Source of the DNA: Pseudobutyrivibrio sp.
Lineage (GTDB): Bacteria; Bacillota; Clostridia; Lachnospirales; Lachnospiraceae
Assembly (NCBI RefSeq): GCF_017471675.1
Contig: NZ_JAFUSK010000091.1
Location: forward strand, 1 to 45,519
Direction: 5' to 3'
DNA length: 45,519 nt
This document shows positions 7,719 through 17,012 of the stretch, one piece after another. The notes under the pieces were generated by a model, which worked only from the letters and a program-made list of their open reading frames with translations, was not told where the DNA came from and did no database searches. The stretch's first letter is position 1; every line of letters starts with the position of its first letter. A program made the translations under genes and the position numbers.

Positions 7719-9611
7719 ATGTGGGATTACAGCTTTGCCATACCTAGCCTTATGATACTAGGCCTATTAATGTCAAATTATTTTTTACTTAAGCGTCTTC
7801 CGCTTAGGGTTGATAGATATTTCGTAGATTTATTAATTATTGAAGCTATAGTCATTTCTTCTAATATTATTTCCAGCTGGGCATGTGAAGAATATAGAGA
7901 TTTACCTAGAACTATTGTTATATTGACAAACATGGTATTCTTCATTTTCTTTGCAATCCAAGGGCAAGCCTTCTTTGCCTTTACCTGCAGTTTTTTGGGA
8001 CTAGACCCTAGTGAAAATAAATTTAGAACCTTTCTATGCCAACTTCCGCTAATATTCAATGAACTTGTTATTATTTCATCCCCATGGACCAAAGCCATAT
8101 ATAGTGTAGATGAAACTGGCTATCATCGTGGAAAATACTATATGTTAATTGTATTTATATTTTTCTTCTATATATTATTTAGTGCTTATGTTTCCATAGT
8201 TTATCGAAAAAATATAAAACGACGTCGCGAATTATATGGAATTGCCATATATCTTGTATTGCTATGCATTGGCCTAACTTGCAGAACCTTTATACCACAA
8301 TTTCTTTTGATGGATACATTTTGTATCATGGCAATTTTGACAATCAATCTTGTGTTTATGAATCCTGATTTTTATATCGATATAAGAACCAGGCTCTTTA
8401 ATACAGAAGGGCTTAGAATGTATTTAAATGAAATGAATTCTAAAAAACACTTTGTGATTGCCGCATTTATTATAAACCATTATGAAGAGGTTGTAGAAAT
8501 ATATGGACGAAAACAAATGGATAACGGTATCGGCTTAATTGGTTCTTATTTAAAGAAGACTTTTCCTGATTTACTTTTATTCTATTATCGCTCCGGCAGG
8601 TTCATTATAATTGCAAAACCTGATGTGGACATGGATGATATTTTAACAGATATCGAAAATAGATTTAGTGAGCCTTGGACATCTGATGATACTGAGCTTT
8701 ACTTAAACGTAAGCTTTACAAAAATTGATTGCAACTGCACCAGATACTCTACAGATGCAATCTTAAACGTGTTAGCCAATTCCTTAGAGTTTGTCAGCAA
8801 CACAGAAAATGAAACATACATAATAAGCGAAACTCAATTTGATGCAAGCGAGGAATCCACCACTATAAAAAGATGCTTAGAAAAATCCATCGAAAGCAAT
8901 TCTGTAGAAATATTCCTACAGCCTATTGTGGATGCCCATACATATGAGCTTGTTGGCGCAGAAAGTCTATGCAGAATCAGAGATTATGAAGGAAACATCA
9001 TTCCTCCTGGCAAGTTTATATCCATTGCCGAAAGTAATGGTAGAATTAATCAGTTAGGTGAGCAGGTATTTGAAAACACCTGTAAGTTTATCAGTGAAAA
9101 CAGCCTATCTTCCTTTAATATGAAGTGGATTAACGTAAACCTTTCCACTGCCCAGTTTATGAAGAACGACTTAGCCCATACCTTTGAAGCTTTTACTAAG
9201 AAATACAATGTAAATCCATCTGAAATACATTTAGAGATTACAGAAGCCGCTATTATTGATGAATCCATTATGAAAAGCCAGATTCAGGAAATTCAAAAGA
9301 TTGGCTTTGTATTCGCATTAGATGATTACGGCACAGGATATTCAAACGCCAGCCGCCTAAAGCATTTCCCATTCATCAATGTAAAGATAGATATGAGTCT
9401 TGTTTGGGATTACTGTGCTGCACCTGACCAGATGCTTCCAATGTTAATTGAAACACTAAAAAGCAACGGTTACAGCATCACAGCCGAAGGAATAGAAACC
9501 CTTGAAATGGCAAAAGCCATGACCGAAATCGGTTGCGATTATCTACAAGGCTGGTACTTCTCAAAGCCAATACCACCAGATGAATTTATAGCAAAATACA
9601 AGAAAAGCTAG
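7719..9611 (+). CDS. Membrane EAL-domain c-di-GMP phosphodiesterase with degenerate GGDEF
   Basis: This 630-aa protein has six or seven hydrophobic segments in residues 1-215, a GGDEF-like domain (about 225-365) and an EAL domain (about 375-628). The GGDEF signature is replaced by RSGRF, so it is unlikely to make c-di-GMP and may sense GTP or act structurally. The EAL domain keeps the catalytic residues: ESL for EAL, VNLS, EITEA, DDYGTGYS, KID and EGIET. It should therefore hydrolyse c-di-GMP under control of its membrane sensor. The start at 7719 follows AGGAGA. It is one of three plus-strand genes, is transcribed alone and shares a terminator with the convergent phosphatase gene. Confidence 0.9.
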   Translation: MWDYSFAIPSLMILGLLMSNYFLLKRLPLRVDRYFVDLLIIEAIVISSNIISSWACEEYRDLPRTIVILTNMVFFIFFAIQGQAFFAFTCSFLGLDPSENKFRTFLCQLPLIFNELVIISSPWTKAIYSVDETGYHRGKYYMLIVFIFFFYILFSAYVSIVYRKNIKRRRELYGIAIYLVLLCIGLTCRTFIPQFLLMDTFCIMAILTINLVFMNPDFYIDIRTRLFNTEGLRMYLNEMNSKKHFVIAAFIINHYEEVVEIYGRKQMDNGIGLIGSYLKKTFPDLLLFYYRSGRFIIIAKPDVDMDDILTDIENRFSEPWTSDDTELYLNVSFTKIDCNCTRYSTDAILNVLANSLEFVSNTENETYIISETQFDASEESTTIKRCLEKSIESNSVEIFLQPIVDAHTYELVGAESLCRIRDYEGNIIPPGKFISIAESNGRINQLGEQVFENTCKFISENSLSSFNMKWINVNLSTAQFMKNDLAHTFEAFTKKYNVNPSEIHLEITEAAIIDESIMKSQIQEIQKIGFVFALDDYGTGYSNASRLKHFPFINVKIDMSLVWDYCAAPDQMLPMLIETLKSNGYSITAEGIETLEMAKAMTEIGCDYLQGWYFSKPIPPDEFIAKYKKS

Positions 9612-9630
9612 CGTTTTGCTAGCTTTTCTT
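9601..9630. terminator. Bidirectional terminator between the EAL and phosphatase genes
   Basis: Perfect 12-bp stem (AGAAAAGCTAGC and complement) with a 5-nt loop, flanked by A and T runs. It overlaps the EAL stop codon and lies two bases from the end of the convergent gene, so it serves both transcripts. Confidence 0.85.
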
Positions 9631-9632
9631 AG

Positions 9633-10091
9633 TTAAATATCATATCCTAAATGCTTTAATAATCCATTACAACCATTTACTACATCTTCATAGCAAACAT
9701 CGAACTTTCTTGTGTACCATGGATCATCAATATCCCTAGGCCTATCAGTAAAATCTAACAATCTATAGATTTTGCCTTCCCTGTCCTCGCCAAATTCATA
9801 CCTAAGGTCACGCATATTTTCTGCATCCATCCCGATGATATAGTCAAAATCCCTATACTCATCCTTTCTAATATGTCGCGCCCCATATCCACTGCAATCT
9901 ATCCCCTTGCTATTTAGCAGCTGCCTAACTGGTGGATACACTGGATTTCCAATTTCTTCGTAGGTCATAGCAGCACAATCTATATAAAACTCCTCCGCTA
10001 TTCCTTTCTTTTCAACCATATCCTGCATAACGTACTTAGCCATTGGTGAGCGACAGATTGAACCATGGCAAACAAATAAAATTCTTGTCAT
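9633..10091 (-). CDS. Low-molecular-weight protein-tyrosine phosphatase
   Basis: This 152-aa cytosolic protein has the P-loop of the family at its very start, C8-HGSIC-R14-S, and the late DDPW motif that supplies the general acid Asp. It would remove phosphate from tyrosine (or arginine) residues in proteins. Length is standard. The start follows AGGGGA. It lies 24 bases after the esterase gene and is probably cotranscribed. No capsule or tyrosine-kinase genes are near, so the substrate is unknown. Confidence 0.9.
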   Translation of the reverse strand: MTRILFVCHGSICRSPMAKYVMQDMVEKKGIAEEFYIDCAAMTYEEIGNPVYPPVRQLLNSKGIDCSGYGARHIRKDEYRDFDYIIGMDAENMRDLRYEFGEDREGKIYRLLDFTDRPRDIDDPWYTRKFDVCYEDVVNGCNGLLKHLGYDI

Positions 10092-10115
10092 TGTGAAATC
10101 CCCTTGTTTTTTTTG

Positions 10116-11651
10116 CTATTTTGTAAATGATGACATGAAGTTCCAAGCCACCTCACAGGTGTGTTCTCTACATTCATGTACCTGATTATCCACACTTCCA
10201 AAGGCTGTACGGCACACTCCATCTTTGCTGTCATAATAATTGACAGTAAGCACACCACCAGTAGATGGATCCTTAAACTTCTCTACCCTGTCACCTGGTA
10301 TACCGTAGATTTTATCTTCCCAGTTGTCTTTATCTGAAAAATCCACATCAAAATTAATCTTTAGCTTATTAACCGATGCTGCATATTGAATACGCTCTAA
10401 AGATTCATTTGCCTGAAATGGCAATTCTGGAAGTGGACTCTTTACACCTCCGGCATAAAAGATTGGAACTGACACTGATGTGTTCATGCCTGGGTCACCA
10501 AGTGATTTGCCAAATGGATTATCCTTTACTGGAAACAGTGCGCTCTGTGGAGCCACTGCAGCAAATACATTTGGATATTCCTGAAACATATCCCAAGTCT
10601 TTGCACTTCCCATAGAAAATCCTGTGGCATAAATTCTCTTCTCATCTATGTTGTATCGCTTCTTAAGACCTTCAATAATCTGTATAGCCTTGGTAGGTGT
10701 TACATTCTGATGATTTTCGATTGCAACAAACAAAAAGTTATGCTTATGGCAAACCTCCCACCAGCCTGAAACGTATGTTAAAAATAATGCGGAATCACCG
10801 CCACCATGAAATCCTATTACAAGAGGCGCTGGTCCTTTGTCAAATATGCCTTTATTGTAGTAGGCAAAATAACCATCTCCAGGCTCTGCCACCATACCTA
10901 TTTCATTAAAGTCTGGCTCGATTTCCACCTTGCCACACCACATTTTATATTTCCAGATAAAGCTCTTAAAATCTGCAACATAATCAGCCTTATCCTTAAT
11001 CATCACATGCTCACATGACTCAAAAGCCTCGTTAACTTCTAAAGAATTCCCTACACTTATAATAGCAATATCCTTACGCCTTACATCAGGTACAACTGAA
11101 AGACCTTCCATAGAAATCATTATCGGTGTAATCTCACCTGGTCCCCAAAGATATTCCCCATCAATTGTCTGTATAAGATTCTTAGCACAATAATCAGCAG
11201 ATTTGCCAAAGCTAAAAATATCTGCTCTGTAAATAGCACCGCGGATATAATATCCCCTAAACTGCTTGTTTGGAAAATCGTAGTATTCTACAATTCCATC
11301 TTCGTATCTAGGGTCAATTCTAGTATTGGCAATAAGCTCTTTGTAAAGGCTAACATCTGCATTATCCCAACCGCCATTGCAAGTAGGATATACAAATAAC
11401 ACACTTGAATCGTATGAAGCTGCAATATCGGCTAATCCTGATTCCTTAGCAAAAGCAATTGCCTCTTCCTCTGTCTTTTTAGTTTCCTCAAAAACAATTA
11501 ACATTGGAGCCTTAAATCCGTAGTTAAGCACTGTTCCATCTATATCTGTTTTTGGAACGTAAGCCTTTAGATAGAAGTGCTCATATTCATGCTCCCAAAA
11601 CTTTCCTCCATCAGTAAGCTTTCTAACTGTTGGTCTAATCATTATTCCCAT
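10116..11651 (-). CDS. Alpha/beta-hydrolase esterase (PHB-depolymerase/LpqC-like)
   Basis: This 511-aa protein has a C-terminal half with the alpha/beta-hydrolase signs: an oxyanion-hole stretch GFHGGG, the nucleophile elbow GFSMGS near residue 345, and a late His near the end (HECREH). The first 230 residues do not match anything I recognise and may be a substrate-binding or cap domain. No signal peptide is visible, so it acts inside the cell, perhaps on acylated sugars or aromatic esters taken up by the cell; this is a guess from family range. The start ATG at 11651 follows AAGGGGGA. It is probably cotranscribed with the phosphatase. Confidence 0.75.
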   Translation of the reverse strand: MGIMIRPTVRKLTDGGKFWEHEYEHFYLKAYVPKTDIDGTVLNYGFKAPMLIVFEETKKTEEEAIAFAKESGLADIAASYDSSVLFVYPTCNGGWDNADVSLYKELIANTRIDPRYEDGIVEYYDFPNKQFRGYYIRGAIYRADIFSFGKSADYCAKNLIQTIDGEYLWGPGEITPIMISMEGLSVVPDVRRKDIAIISVGNSLEVNEAFESCEHVMIKDKADYVADFKSFIWKYKMWCGKVEIEPDFNEIGMVAEPGDGYFAYYNKGIFDKGPAPLVIGFHGGGDSALFLTYVSGWWEVCHKHNFLFVAIENHQNVTPTKAIQIIEGLKKRYNIDEKRIYATGFSMGSAKTWDMFQEYPNVFAAVAPQSALFPVKDNPFGKSLGDPGMNTSVSVPIFYAGGVKSPLPELPFQANESLERIQYAASVNKLKINFDVDFSDKDNWEDKIYGIPGDRVEKFKDPSTGGVLTVNYYDSKDGVCRTAFGSVDNQVHECREHTCEVAWNFMSSFTK

Positions 11652-11745
11652 GTCTAATTCCCCCTTTATTTGATGGTGTAATCTTACTATTTCAAAGAGG
11701 AATTAAACACCTGTATTCTTTAGAAAAAACCTTGAAAAATTATTG

Positions 11746-12987
11746 CTATTTTTCTCTATTGTCTTCCATTTCTGCCTTATGACGCCTGTTAATATTTTTG
11801 CTGGTATCAATGGTGCTGGCTCTTTGGACAGAAGCATTTCCAAATTTACCCCTGATGGAATCCAGTGCCCCATCCAACGCCTTTCTTTTTTCCTTATTTT
11901 CATCTGCAAATAAGCTCATTTGTTCAAAGCCATCTCTATCTATATCAGTAACAGAAAGCCCTATAAGTCTAAGGGGCTCTCCTTGCCAGCTTTCCCTCAT
12001 AAGCCTTTTGGCAGTTTGATATATAACCTCTGTAACATCTGTAGCATCACTTAGCTTAGTTTGATGTGATTTATTAACAAAATCAAGATTCCTGAAGGTA
12101 ACCCCGACACACCTGCATTTACCATTATCTGCCCTCATTCTGGCAGCCACCACATCAGCCTGAGCCAAAAGCAATCTGTTAATAGATTCCAAATCTACCA
12201 AATCATCCTCTACCGTTGTCTCGGCTGAATATCCCTTAGCATCCTCAGGCTCATCCACAACAGGCGAGTCGTCATACCCATTAGCATAGTTATGAAAATG
12301 CACTGCCGCCCTTTCGCCAAGAACCAGTGCCAGCTGATTTACAGGAGTTGCTGCAAGCTCACCTATTGTTTTTATATTAAGGCTCTTTAACCTGGCTGTA
12401 GTAGATTTGCCACATGAAAAAAGCTCACCTACAGGAAGAGGCCACATTTTCTTAGGTATTTCATCTAAAAATAATGTATGAACCTTATTAGGCTTTTCGA
12501 AATCTGATGCCATCTTAGCGCAAAGCTTGTTAGGACCTATTCCAACATTTACAGTAAATCCAAGCTCCTTATAAATCCTATCCTTTATTTCATGAGCTGT
12601 GGCAATAGGGTCTGGATAAATCAGATGCATGCCTGACATATCAAGGAACACTTCGTCAATTGAAAAGGATTGCATACAAGGAGTATATTCCTGACAAATT
12701 GCCTTAAAAGCTCTGGAGCATTTCACGTACCACTTAAAGTTGGAACCAGCGATAACCAGATTAGGGCATTTTCTTAGGGCTGCACTAACTGGCTCCCCTG
12801 TTACTATTCCGTACTTTTTGGCAGGAATAGATTTGGCTGCAACTATGCCTCGCCTTGATTTTGGATCACCACCAACTATAGATGGAACCTCACGCAAATC
12901 AGGCCCGCCGTTTTTAAGCATCTCAACAGCCGACCAGGAAACAAAAGCACTATTAACATCTACGTGAAAAATCAATCTATCTGACAT
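11746..12987 (-). CDS. dinB: Y-family DNA polymerase (DinB/Pol IV-like)
   Basis: This 413-aa translesion polymerase has the palm motifs HVDVNSAF at the start and SIDEVFLDM near residue 105, which hold the catalytic acidic residues, then a helix-hairpin-helix region and a little-finger domain. The residues NSAF-VSWSA after the first Asp differ from E. coli Pol IV but are usual in Firmicute UmuC/ImpB-type members. The frame opens at 13071, but the ATG at 12987 with AGAGGT upstream gives the family start MSDRLIFHVD. A LexA-like palindrome at the promoter suggests SOS control. No beta-clamp gene is adjacent. Confidence 0.9.
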   Translation of the reverse strand: MSDRLIFHVDVNSAFVSWSAVEMLKNGGPDLREVPSIVGGDPKSRRGIVAAKSIPAKKYGIVTGEPVSAALRKCPNLVIAGSNFKWYVKCSRAFKAICQEYTPCMQSFSIDEVFLDMSGMHLIYPDPIATAHEIKDRIYKELGFTVNVGIGPNKLCAKMASDFEKPNKVHTLFLDEIPKKMWPLPVGELFSCGKSTTARLKSLNIKTIGELAATPVNQLALVLGERAAVHFHNYANGYDDSPVVDEPEDAKGYSAETTVEDDLVDLESINRLLLAQADVVAARMRADNGKCRCVGVTFRNLDFVNKSHQTKLSDATDVTEVIYQTAKRLMRESWQGEPLRLIGLSVTDIDRDGFEQMSLFADENKEKRKALDGALDSIRGKFGNASVQRASTIDTSKNINRRHKAEMEDNREK

Positions 12988-13005
12988 AAAATAACCTCTT
13001 AATAT

Positions 13006-13033
13006 ATAATACAACATATTTAGGCAAATGCAA
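13006..13033 (-). promoter_or_regulatory. Putative promoter of the Y-family polymerase
   Basis: Minus strand TTGCAT (13033-13028), a 16-base spacer and TATTAT (13011-13006), about 20 bases before the start codon. The LexA-like site touches the -35 box. Confidence 0.5.
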
Positions 13034-13044
13034 ACAAACGTTTT
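13031..13044. promoter_or_regulatory. LexA/DinR-like operator
   Basis: CAAACAAACGTTTT agrees at 12 of 14 places with the Gram-positive LexA consensus CGAACRNRYGTTYC. It overlaps the -35 box of the polymerase gene and lies 12 bases before the -35 box of the divergent radical SAM gene. The AAAC/GTTT half sites are weaker than the ideal GAAC/GTTC. Confidence 0.45.
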
Positions 13045-13055
13045 CCTGTCGACTA

Positions 13056-13084
13056 TTGAAAAATAAGCCAATGGACTATATTAT
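13056..13084 (+). promoter_or_regulatory. Promoter of the radical SAM gene, abutting its start codon
   Basis: Plus strand TTGAAA (13056-13061), a 17-base spacer and TATTAT (13079-13084). The ATG is at 13091, only six bases after the -10 box, so the transcript would begin at about the start codon. No Shine-Dalgarno sequence is present. Confidence 0.6.
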
Positions 13085-13090
13085 CTTAGT

Positions 13091-13990
13091 ATGAATTACA
13101 TTAGTTTATCCGATTATCTAAAAAGTAAATATGGAACAAAAGTGTACAAGCTTTCTCTTTCAACAGGCTGCACATGCCCTAATAGGGATGGAACTATTTC
13201 TTATGGTGGCTGCATATTCTGCTCCGAGGGTGGCTCTGGGGATTTTGCCGCTACAGGCATGGATTTAGATGAACAGATTGCCTATGCCCGTGAAAAAGTC
13301 GATGCTAAAATACCAGCTAAGATTCCAGCAAACGAACGAAAATATATAGCATATTTCCAGTCCTTTACTAACACCTATGGGGATGAAGCATATCTTATGG
13401 ATTTGTTTAAACGAGTGCTTGATTATCCAGAGATTGTAGGTCTTTCCATTGGAACCAGACCAGATTGCCTGTCTGATGAAATGATTGATTTTTTGGGGAA
13501 TCTAAATAAGGATAAGGAATTCTGGGTGGAGCTTGGCCTTCAGACTATTCATGAAAGTACTGCAAAGCTAATTAATCGTGGTTATGAACTGCCTGTTTTT
13601 GAGGATGCATATAAAAGGCTTACTAATGCTGGGCTTAAGGTGGTAGTCCATGTAATTTTAGGCCTACCTGGGGAATCAGATGACGACATTATTGAAACAG
13701 TAAAATATTTAGCAAAGCTTAATCCTACTTTATTTGGAATCAAGCTACAGCTTCTTCACGTGCTTAAGGGCACAAAGCTGGCTGAGATGTATGAAGAAAA
13801 TCCATTTCGTATATACGAATTAGATGAATACTGTGAAATTGTAGGCCGCTGCCTAATGGCTCTTCCTAAAGAAACTATTATTCACCGGCTTACTGGCGAC
13901 GGACCAAAAAAGCTCCTCATTGCCCCTCTTTGGAGTGGCAACAAGAAGCTTGTAATGAACACAATGCGAAGCTATATTGCTAAGCTGTAG
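13091..13990 (+). CDS. Radical SAM protein, TIGR01212 (YhcC/YtqA) family
   Basis: This 299-aa enzyme has the family start, with Cys at 27, 29, 41 and 44 in the pattern CTCPNRDGT...GGCIFC, and then GGSGDFA. It uses a [4Fe-4S] cluster and S-adenosylmethionine. I recall the Bacillus relative YtqA being linked to synthesis of the mnm5s2U wobble modification in tRNA (with YtqB); that link is from memory and the role here is inferred. The first Met agrees with the family start and the next Met is some 58 residues in, so the start is well supported although no ribosome-binding site precedes it. Its 3' end overlaps the convergent oxidoreductase gene by 11 bases. Confidence 0.88.
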   Translation: MNYISLSDYLKSKYGTKVYKLSLSTGCTCPNRDGTISYGGCIFCSEGGSGDFAATGMDLDEQIAYAREKVDAKIPAKIPANERKYIAYFQSFTNTYGDEAYLMDLFKRVLDYPEIVGLSIGTRPDCLSDEMIDFLGNLNKDKEFWVELGLQTIHESTAKLINRGYELPVFEDAYKRLTNAGLKVVVHVILGLPGESDDDIIETVKYLAKLNPTLFGIKLQLLHVLKGTKLAEMYEENPFRIYELDEYCEIVGRCLMALPKETIIHRLTGDGPKKLLIAPLWSGNKKLVMNTMRSYIAKL

Positions 13991-14939
13991 CCAAGTCAAT
14001 AATCTTCGCCACCATCTTACTATATCCTAAAATCTTTTCCATCAAAGAAGTGTCCTTCTCTTCAATGGCACGCTTAAATTCAGCAAATTCAAAGTACAGG
14101 CGATTACTTCCATCTGAAAGAGACACTTCTTTTGTATCAGTATCTGCATCATTGAAAAGTACATCATACTCAGTCATCCCATTTACATGAGGATAAATAC
14201 AAACTGTACCATCCACCCCCTGAATAGTGCTTGGTCCTGGAGCATTACAATCCTTTGTAGCCATGCAGATGCACTTAAAGCTGCCATAATCTGCAAGCAA
14301 AGCTCCACTTGTATCAATGCCTCGCTCCATATTTGCACTGTATATCACCTGTTCAGGCATTCCAAACAATCCCACCATTGCAGAAATATTATATACATTC
14401 AAATCCCTAAGGCATCCCCCTGCATGGTCAGGTGAAAACACAGCCGGTGCCTCACCGCCTTCATGGAAAGCCTTATATCTTCTGGACATCTGACTATAAT
14501 TGAAGTTACAAAACTTCACATCACCCACAAGCTTTACATCTTGCTGCAGCTGTTTATAAGCTGGCATATGATATATACTCATAGCTTCAAATATCATCAC
14601 ACCATTTTCCTTAGCCTTCTTCTCAAGCTCTTCCACCTCAGCTAAAGTAACACACATAGGCTTCTCGCATATCACATGCTTTTTAGCCTGAAGTGCCTTC
14701 ACAGCGTAATCATAATGCATATCATTAAGCAGCCCAATATATATCACATCTACATCACTTGAAAGTAGCTTATCATAATCTGTAAAAACCTGATTCAAAT
14801 GAAATTTACTTGCCAAAGCATTAAGCTTGTCCTCACTTGCCTTTCTTCCGCAAATATAAATCTCATCAAAACCAATCTCATCAATAAATGTAAGTATCTC
14901 TTGAACGATAACTCCATTTCCAACTATTCCAAGTTTCAT
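13980..14939 (-). CDS. Gfo/Idh/MocA-family NAD(P)-dependent oxidoreductase
   Basis: This 319-aa protein has an N-terminal Rossmann fold starting IVGNGVIV and the family motif EKPMCV near residue 95, followed by the alpha/beta substrate domain. Members oxidise or reduce hydroxyl groups of sugars, inositols or related compounds; the substrate cannot be told. The start at 14939 follows AGAAGGAG. It lies 56 bases after cobD in the same direction with no clear terminator between, only a short GCAGCGCTGC palindrome, so it may be the last gene on the long cobalamin transcript without having a part in it. Confidence 0.88.
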   Translation of the reverse strand: MKLGIVGNGVIVQEILTFIDEIGFDEIYICGRKASEDKLNALASKFHLNQVFTDYDKLLSSDVDVIYIGLLNDMHYDYAVKALQAKKHVICEKPMCVTLAEVEELEKKAKENGVMIFEAMSIYHMPAYKQLQQDVKLVGDVKFCNFNYSQMSRRYKAFHEGGEAPAVFSPDHAGGCLRDLNVYNISAMVGLFGMPEQVIYSANMERGIDTSGALLADYGSFKCICMATKDCNAPGPSTIQGVDGTVCIYPHVNGMTEYDVLFNDADTDTKEVSLSDGSNRLYFEFAEFKRAIEEKDTSLMEKILGYSKMVAKIIDLATA

Positions 14940-14995
14940 AATGCTATTCTCCTTCTATTTTCTAACACACTACAGCAGCGCTGCCACAAGTTGTC

Positions 14996-16039
14996 TTACT
15001 CATTCAGAATATTCTCCAATGCTGAAATCAATCCATTATTCTCATTGTGTAATTTGATTGCAACTCTATAATAGCCTTCCTCAAGCCCTACGTAATCTGA
15101 GCAATCTCTTATCATGATATTATACTCAAGTAATCTTTCTGCCAAATCCCTTTTTTTTGTTTTAAACAGGATGTAATTAGCCTCCGTAGGATAAACCTCA
15201 AAGCCTAAAGCTGTGAGCTCCTCACTCAAATATTTTCGCTCTGCGTTTAGGATTTTTACTGAATCTTCTACATAATCCATGTGCTTAAGACATTCTGCCC
15301 CTGCCATTTGGGCAAAGATAGATAGATTCCATTCAGGCAAATGAGCCTTAATGCCTTCTGCAAGAATTTTGCGTGAGCAGATGGCGTAACCTAGTCTAAC
15401 TCCAGGAATAGCAAAGGTCTTTGTAAATGCCCTAAGGACAACAAGTGATTTATACTTTCTGATGTTGTAAGCTAATGAAAGTTCCTTTTCCTTGCCTGTA
15501 AGTGTAAGGAAACACTCATCAACTACCACTGTACAAGAAATGCTTTCGCAGGTTTCAATTATTCGCTCAAGCAAATCCTTATCAATTAATAGCCCATTAG
15601 GATTGTTAGGATTTGTAAGAAACAGTACCCTAGGCTTTTCTGTTTCGATGGCATCTAATATGCCTCCTGTCAGTTTAAAATCATCGCTTTCCTTTAGCTG
15701 ATAATAAACCACATCACATTTTGGGCAGGCTCCCTGTAAGCAGTATTCGTATCCTGAAAAACAGGGAACTACAAGCATAGCCTTTTTAGGAAGCAGGGCA
15801 TGGCATATAGCCATTATGATTTCAGATGCGCCATTTCCATATACCACAACATCATTTATTACATTAAACATCTTAGCTGTTTCTGTAACTAAGCTTTCGT
15901 GAACAATGTCAGGATATCTTCCTGCGTGTAAAGCTGCTTCAGTAAGAACCCACTGTACCTCTGATGGAACCCCCAGTGGATTAGTGTTTACTGAAAAATC
16001 GAAATGAATACTGTTTCTGTAAATATCACCGCCGTGCAT
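14996..16039 (-). CDS. cobD: CobD: L-threonine-O-3-phosphate decarboxylase
   Basis: This 347-aa PLP enzyme of the histidinol-phosphate aminotransferase fold begins MHGGDIYR, the usual CobD start. It has TNPNNPNG near the cofactor site, VVDECF, and the PLP lysine in FTKTFAIPG with the following Arg. It makes (R)-1-amino-2-propanol phosphate, which CbiB joins to the corrin ring. It begins one base after the cbiB stop, with AAGGAAGG upstream. A HisC role is less likely because of the start and the position at the end of the cobalamin operon. Confidence 0.88.
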   Translation of the reverse strand: MHGGDIYRNSIHFDFSVNTNPLGVPSEVQWVLTEAALHAGRYPDIVHESLVTETAKMFNVINDVVVYGNGASEIIMAICHALLPKKAMLVVPCFSGYEYCLQGACPKCDVVYYQLKESDDFKLTGGILDAIETEKPRVLFLTNPNNPNGLLIDKDLLERIIETCESISCTVVVDECFLTLTGKEKELSLAYNIRKYKSLVVLRAFTKTFAIPGVRLGYAICSRKILAEGIKAHLPEWNLSIFAQMAGAECLKHMDYVEDSVKILNAERKYLSEELTALGFEVYPTEANYILFKTKKRDLAERLLEYNIMIRDCSDYVGLEEGYYRVAIKLHNENNGLISALENILNE

Positions 16040-16040
16040 G

Positions 16041-17012
16041 TTAAAACCTTCCTTCTACTGCCAAAATCAAAATGCTGCAAATTATCACACATAAATTAGA
16101 GGTGCATGCCATAAGCTTATTTGTCCTTTTAATATCCTCTATTTCTATGGTTCTTAACATATCTCCAATATAAGGCTTATCCTTAAGCTTTCCAAAATAG
16201 CTAGCAGGACCTGCCAGCTGTACTCCTAATGCCCCTGCACAAACACTTTCTGTCTGAGCAGAATTAGGGCTTGGATGATTAAACCTGTCTCTCTTAAAAA
16301 TATATATGGCATTTACGGTATTATAACCCTTTCCTAAAAAAAATGTAGCCATAATCATAAGATAAGCGCTAATTCTTGCAGGAATAAAATTTACTACATC
16401 ATCTAATTTCGCTGCTGCCCTGCCAAAATCCATATATTTATCATTCTTATATCCAATCATGGAATCCATGGTGTTAATGGCCTTGTAGCAAATTCCAAGT
16501 ATAGGACCGCCTATAGCTAAATATATCATTGGGGCAATTATTCCATCTGAAGTATTTTCTGCTACAGTTTCTACCGCAGCCTTTGTAACCCCAGCTTCAT
16601 CAAGGGATGCAGTGTCTCTTCCTACAATCATTGAAACTGCCGCCCTTCCAGCTTCAAGTGAAGTCTCCTTAAGTGCATGATACACCTTCATGCTCTCAGT
16701 ATAAAGACTCTTTGTTGCAAGACATTGATATGTGATTATTGACTCTACTACAATTCCAATATAGGCATTAATTTTATATGCTAAAATACTGCAAATACCT
16801 GTAACTAAAACCGATATCGTAATTACGATAACAACAAGTAATATTCCCTTTTTTCTTTTTTTATCAGATGAATCATTTTCCTTTAAAAGCTTTTGTGTAA
16901 ATGCTGAAATAATCTTCCCAATCCAGACCACCGGATGAAAGCTGCCAAATGGATCACCTAATAAAAGATCTAGTACGTAGCCCATGATAAAGGCCGTTAG
17001 ATGATAATTCAA
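16041..17012 (-). CDS. cbiB: CbiB: adenosylcobinamide-phosphate synthase
   Basis: This membrane protein of about 323 aa attaches aminopropanol phosphate to adenosylcobyric acid. It has the family start LDLLLGDP...HPVVWIGK, VAENTSDG, several membrane segments and the C-terminal NHPSPNS region. The frame opens at 17030, but a TTG at 17012 with GAGGG eight bases upstream gives the natural start MNYHLTAFIMGY; an ATG at 16985 is a third option without a ribosome-binding site. Any of these overlaps the end of cobC by 32-77 bases, so the two are tightly coupled. Confidence 0.9.
   Translation of the reverse strand: MNYHLTAFIMGYVLDLLLGDPFGSFHPVVWIGKIISAFTQKLLKENDSSDKKRKKGILLVVIVITISVLVTGICSILAYKINAYIGIVVESIITYQCLATKSLYTESMKVYHALKETSLEAGRAAVSMIVGRDTASLDEAGVTKAAVETVAENTSDGIIAPMIYLAIGGPILGICYKAINTMDSMIGYKNDKYMDFGRAAAKLDDVVNFIPARISAYLMIMATFFLGKGYNTVNAIYIFKRDRFNHPSPNSAQTESVCAGALGVQLAGPASYFGKLKDKPYIGDMLRTIEIEDIKRTNKLMACTSNLCVIICSILILAVEGRF

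Noticed and set aside
11703-11909. A 68-codon frame at the end of the polymerase gene
   Set aside because: It overlaps the polymerase coding region in another frame and has no family features.
14996-16039. Histidinol-phosphate aminotransferase HisC
   Set aside because: The MHGGDIYR start and place after cbiB point to CobD; no histidine genes are near.
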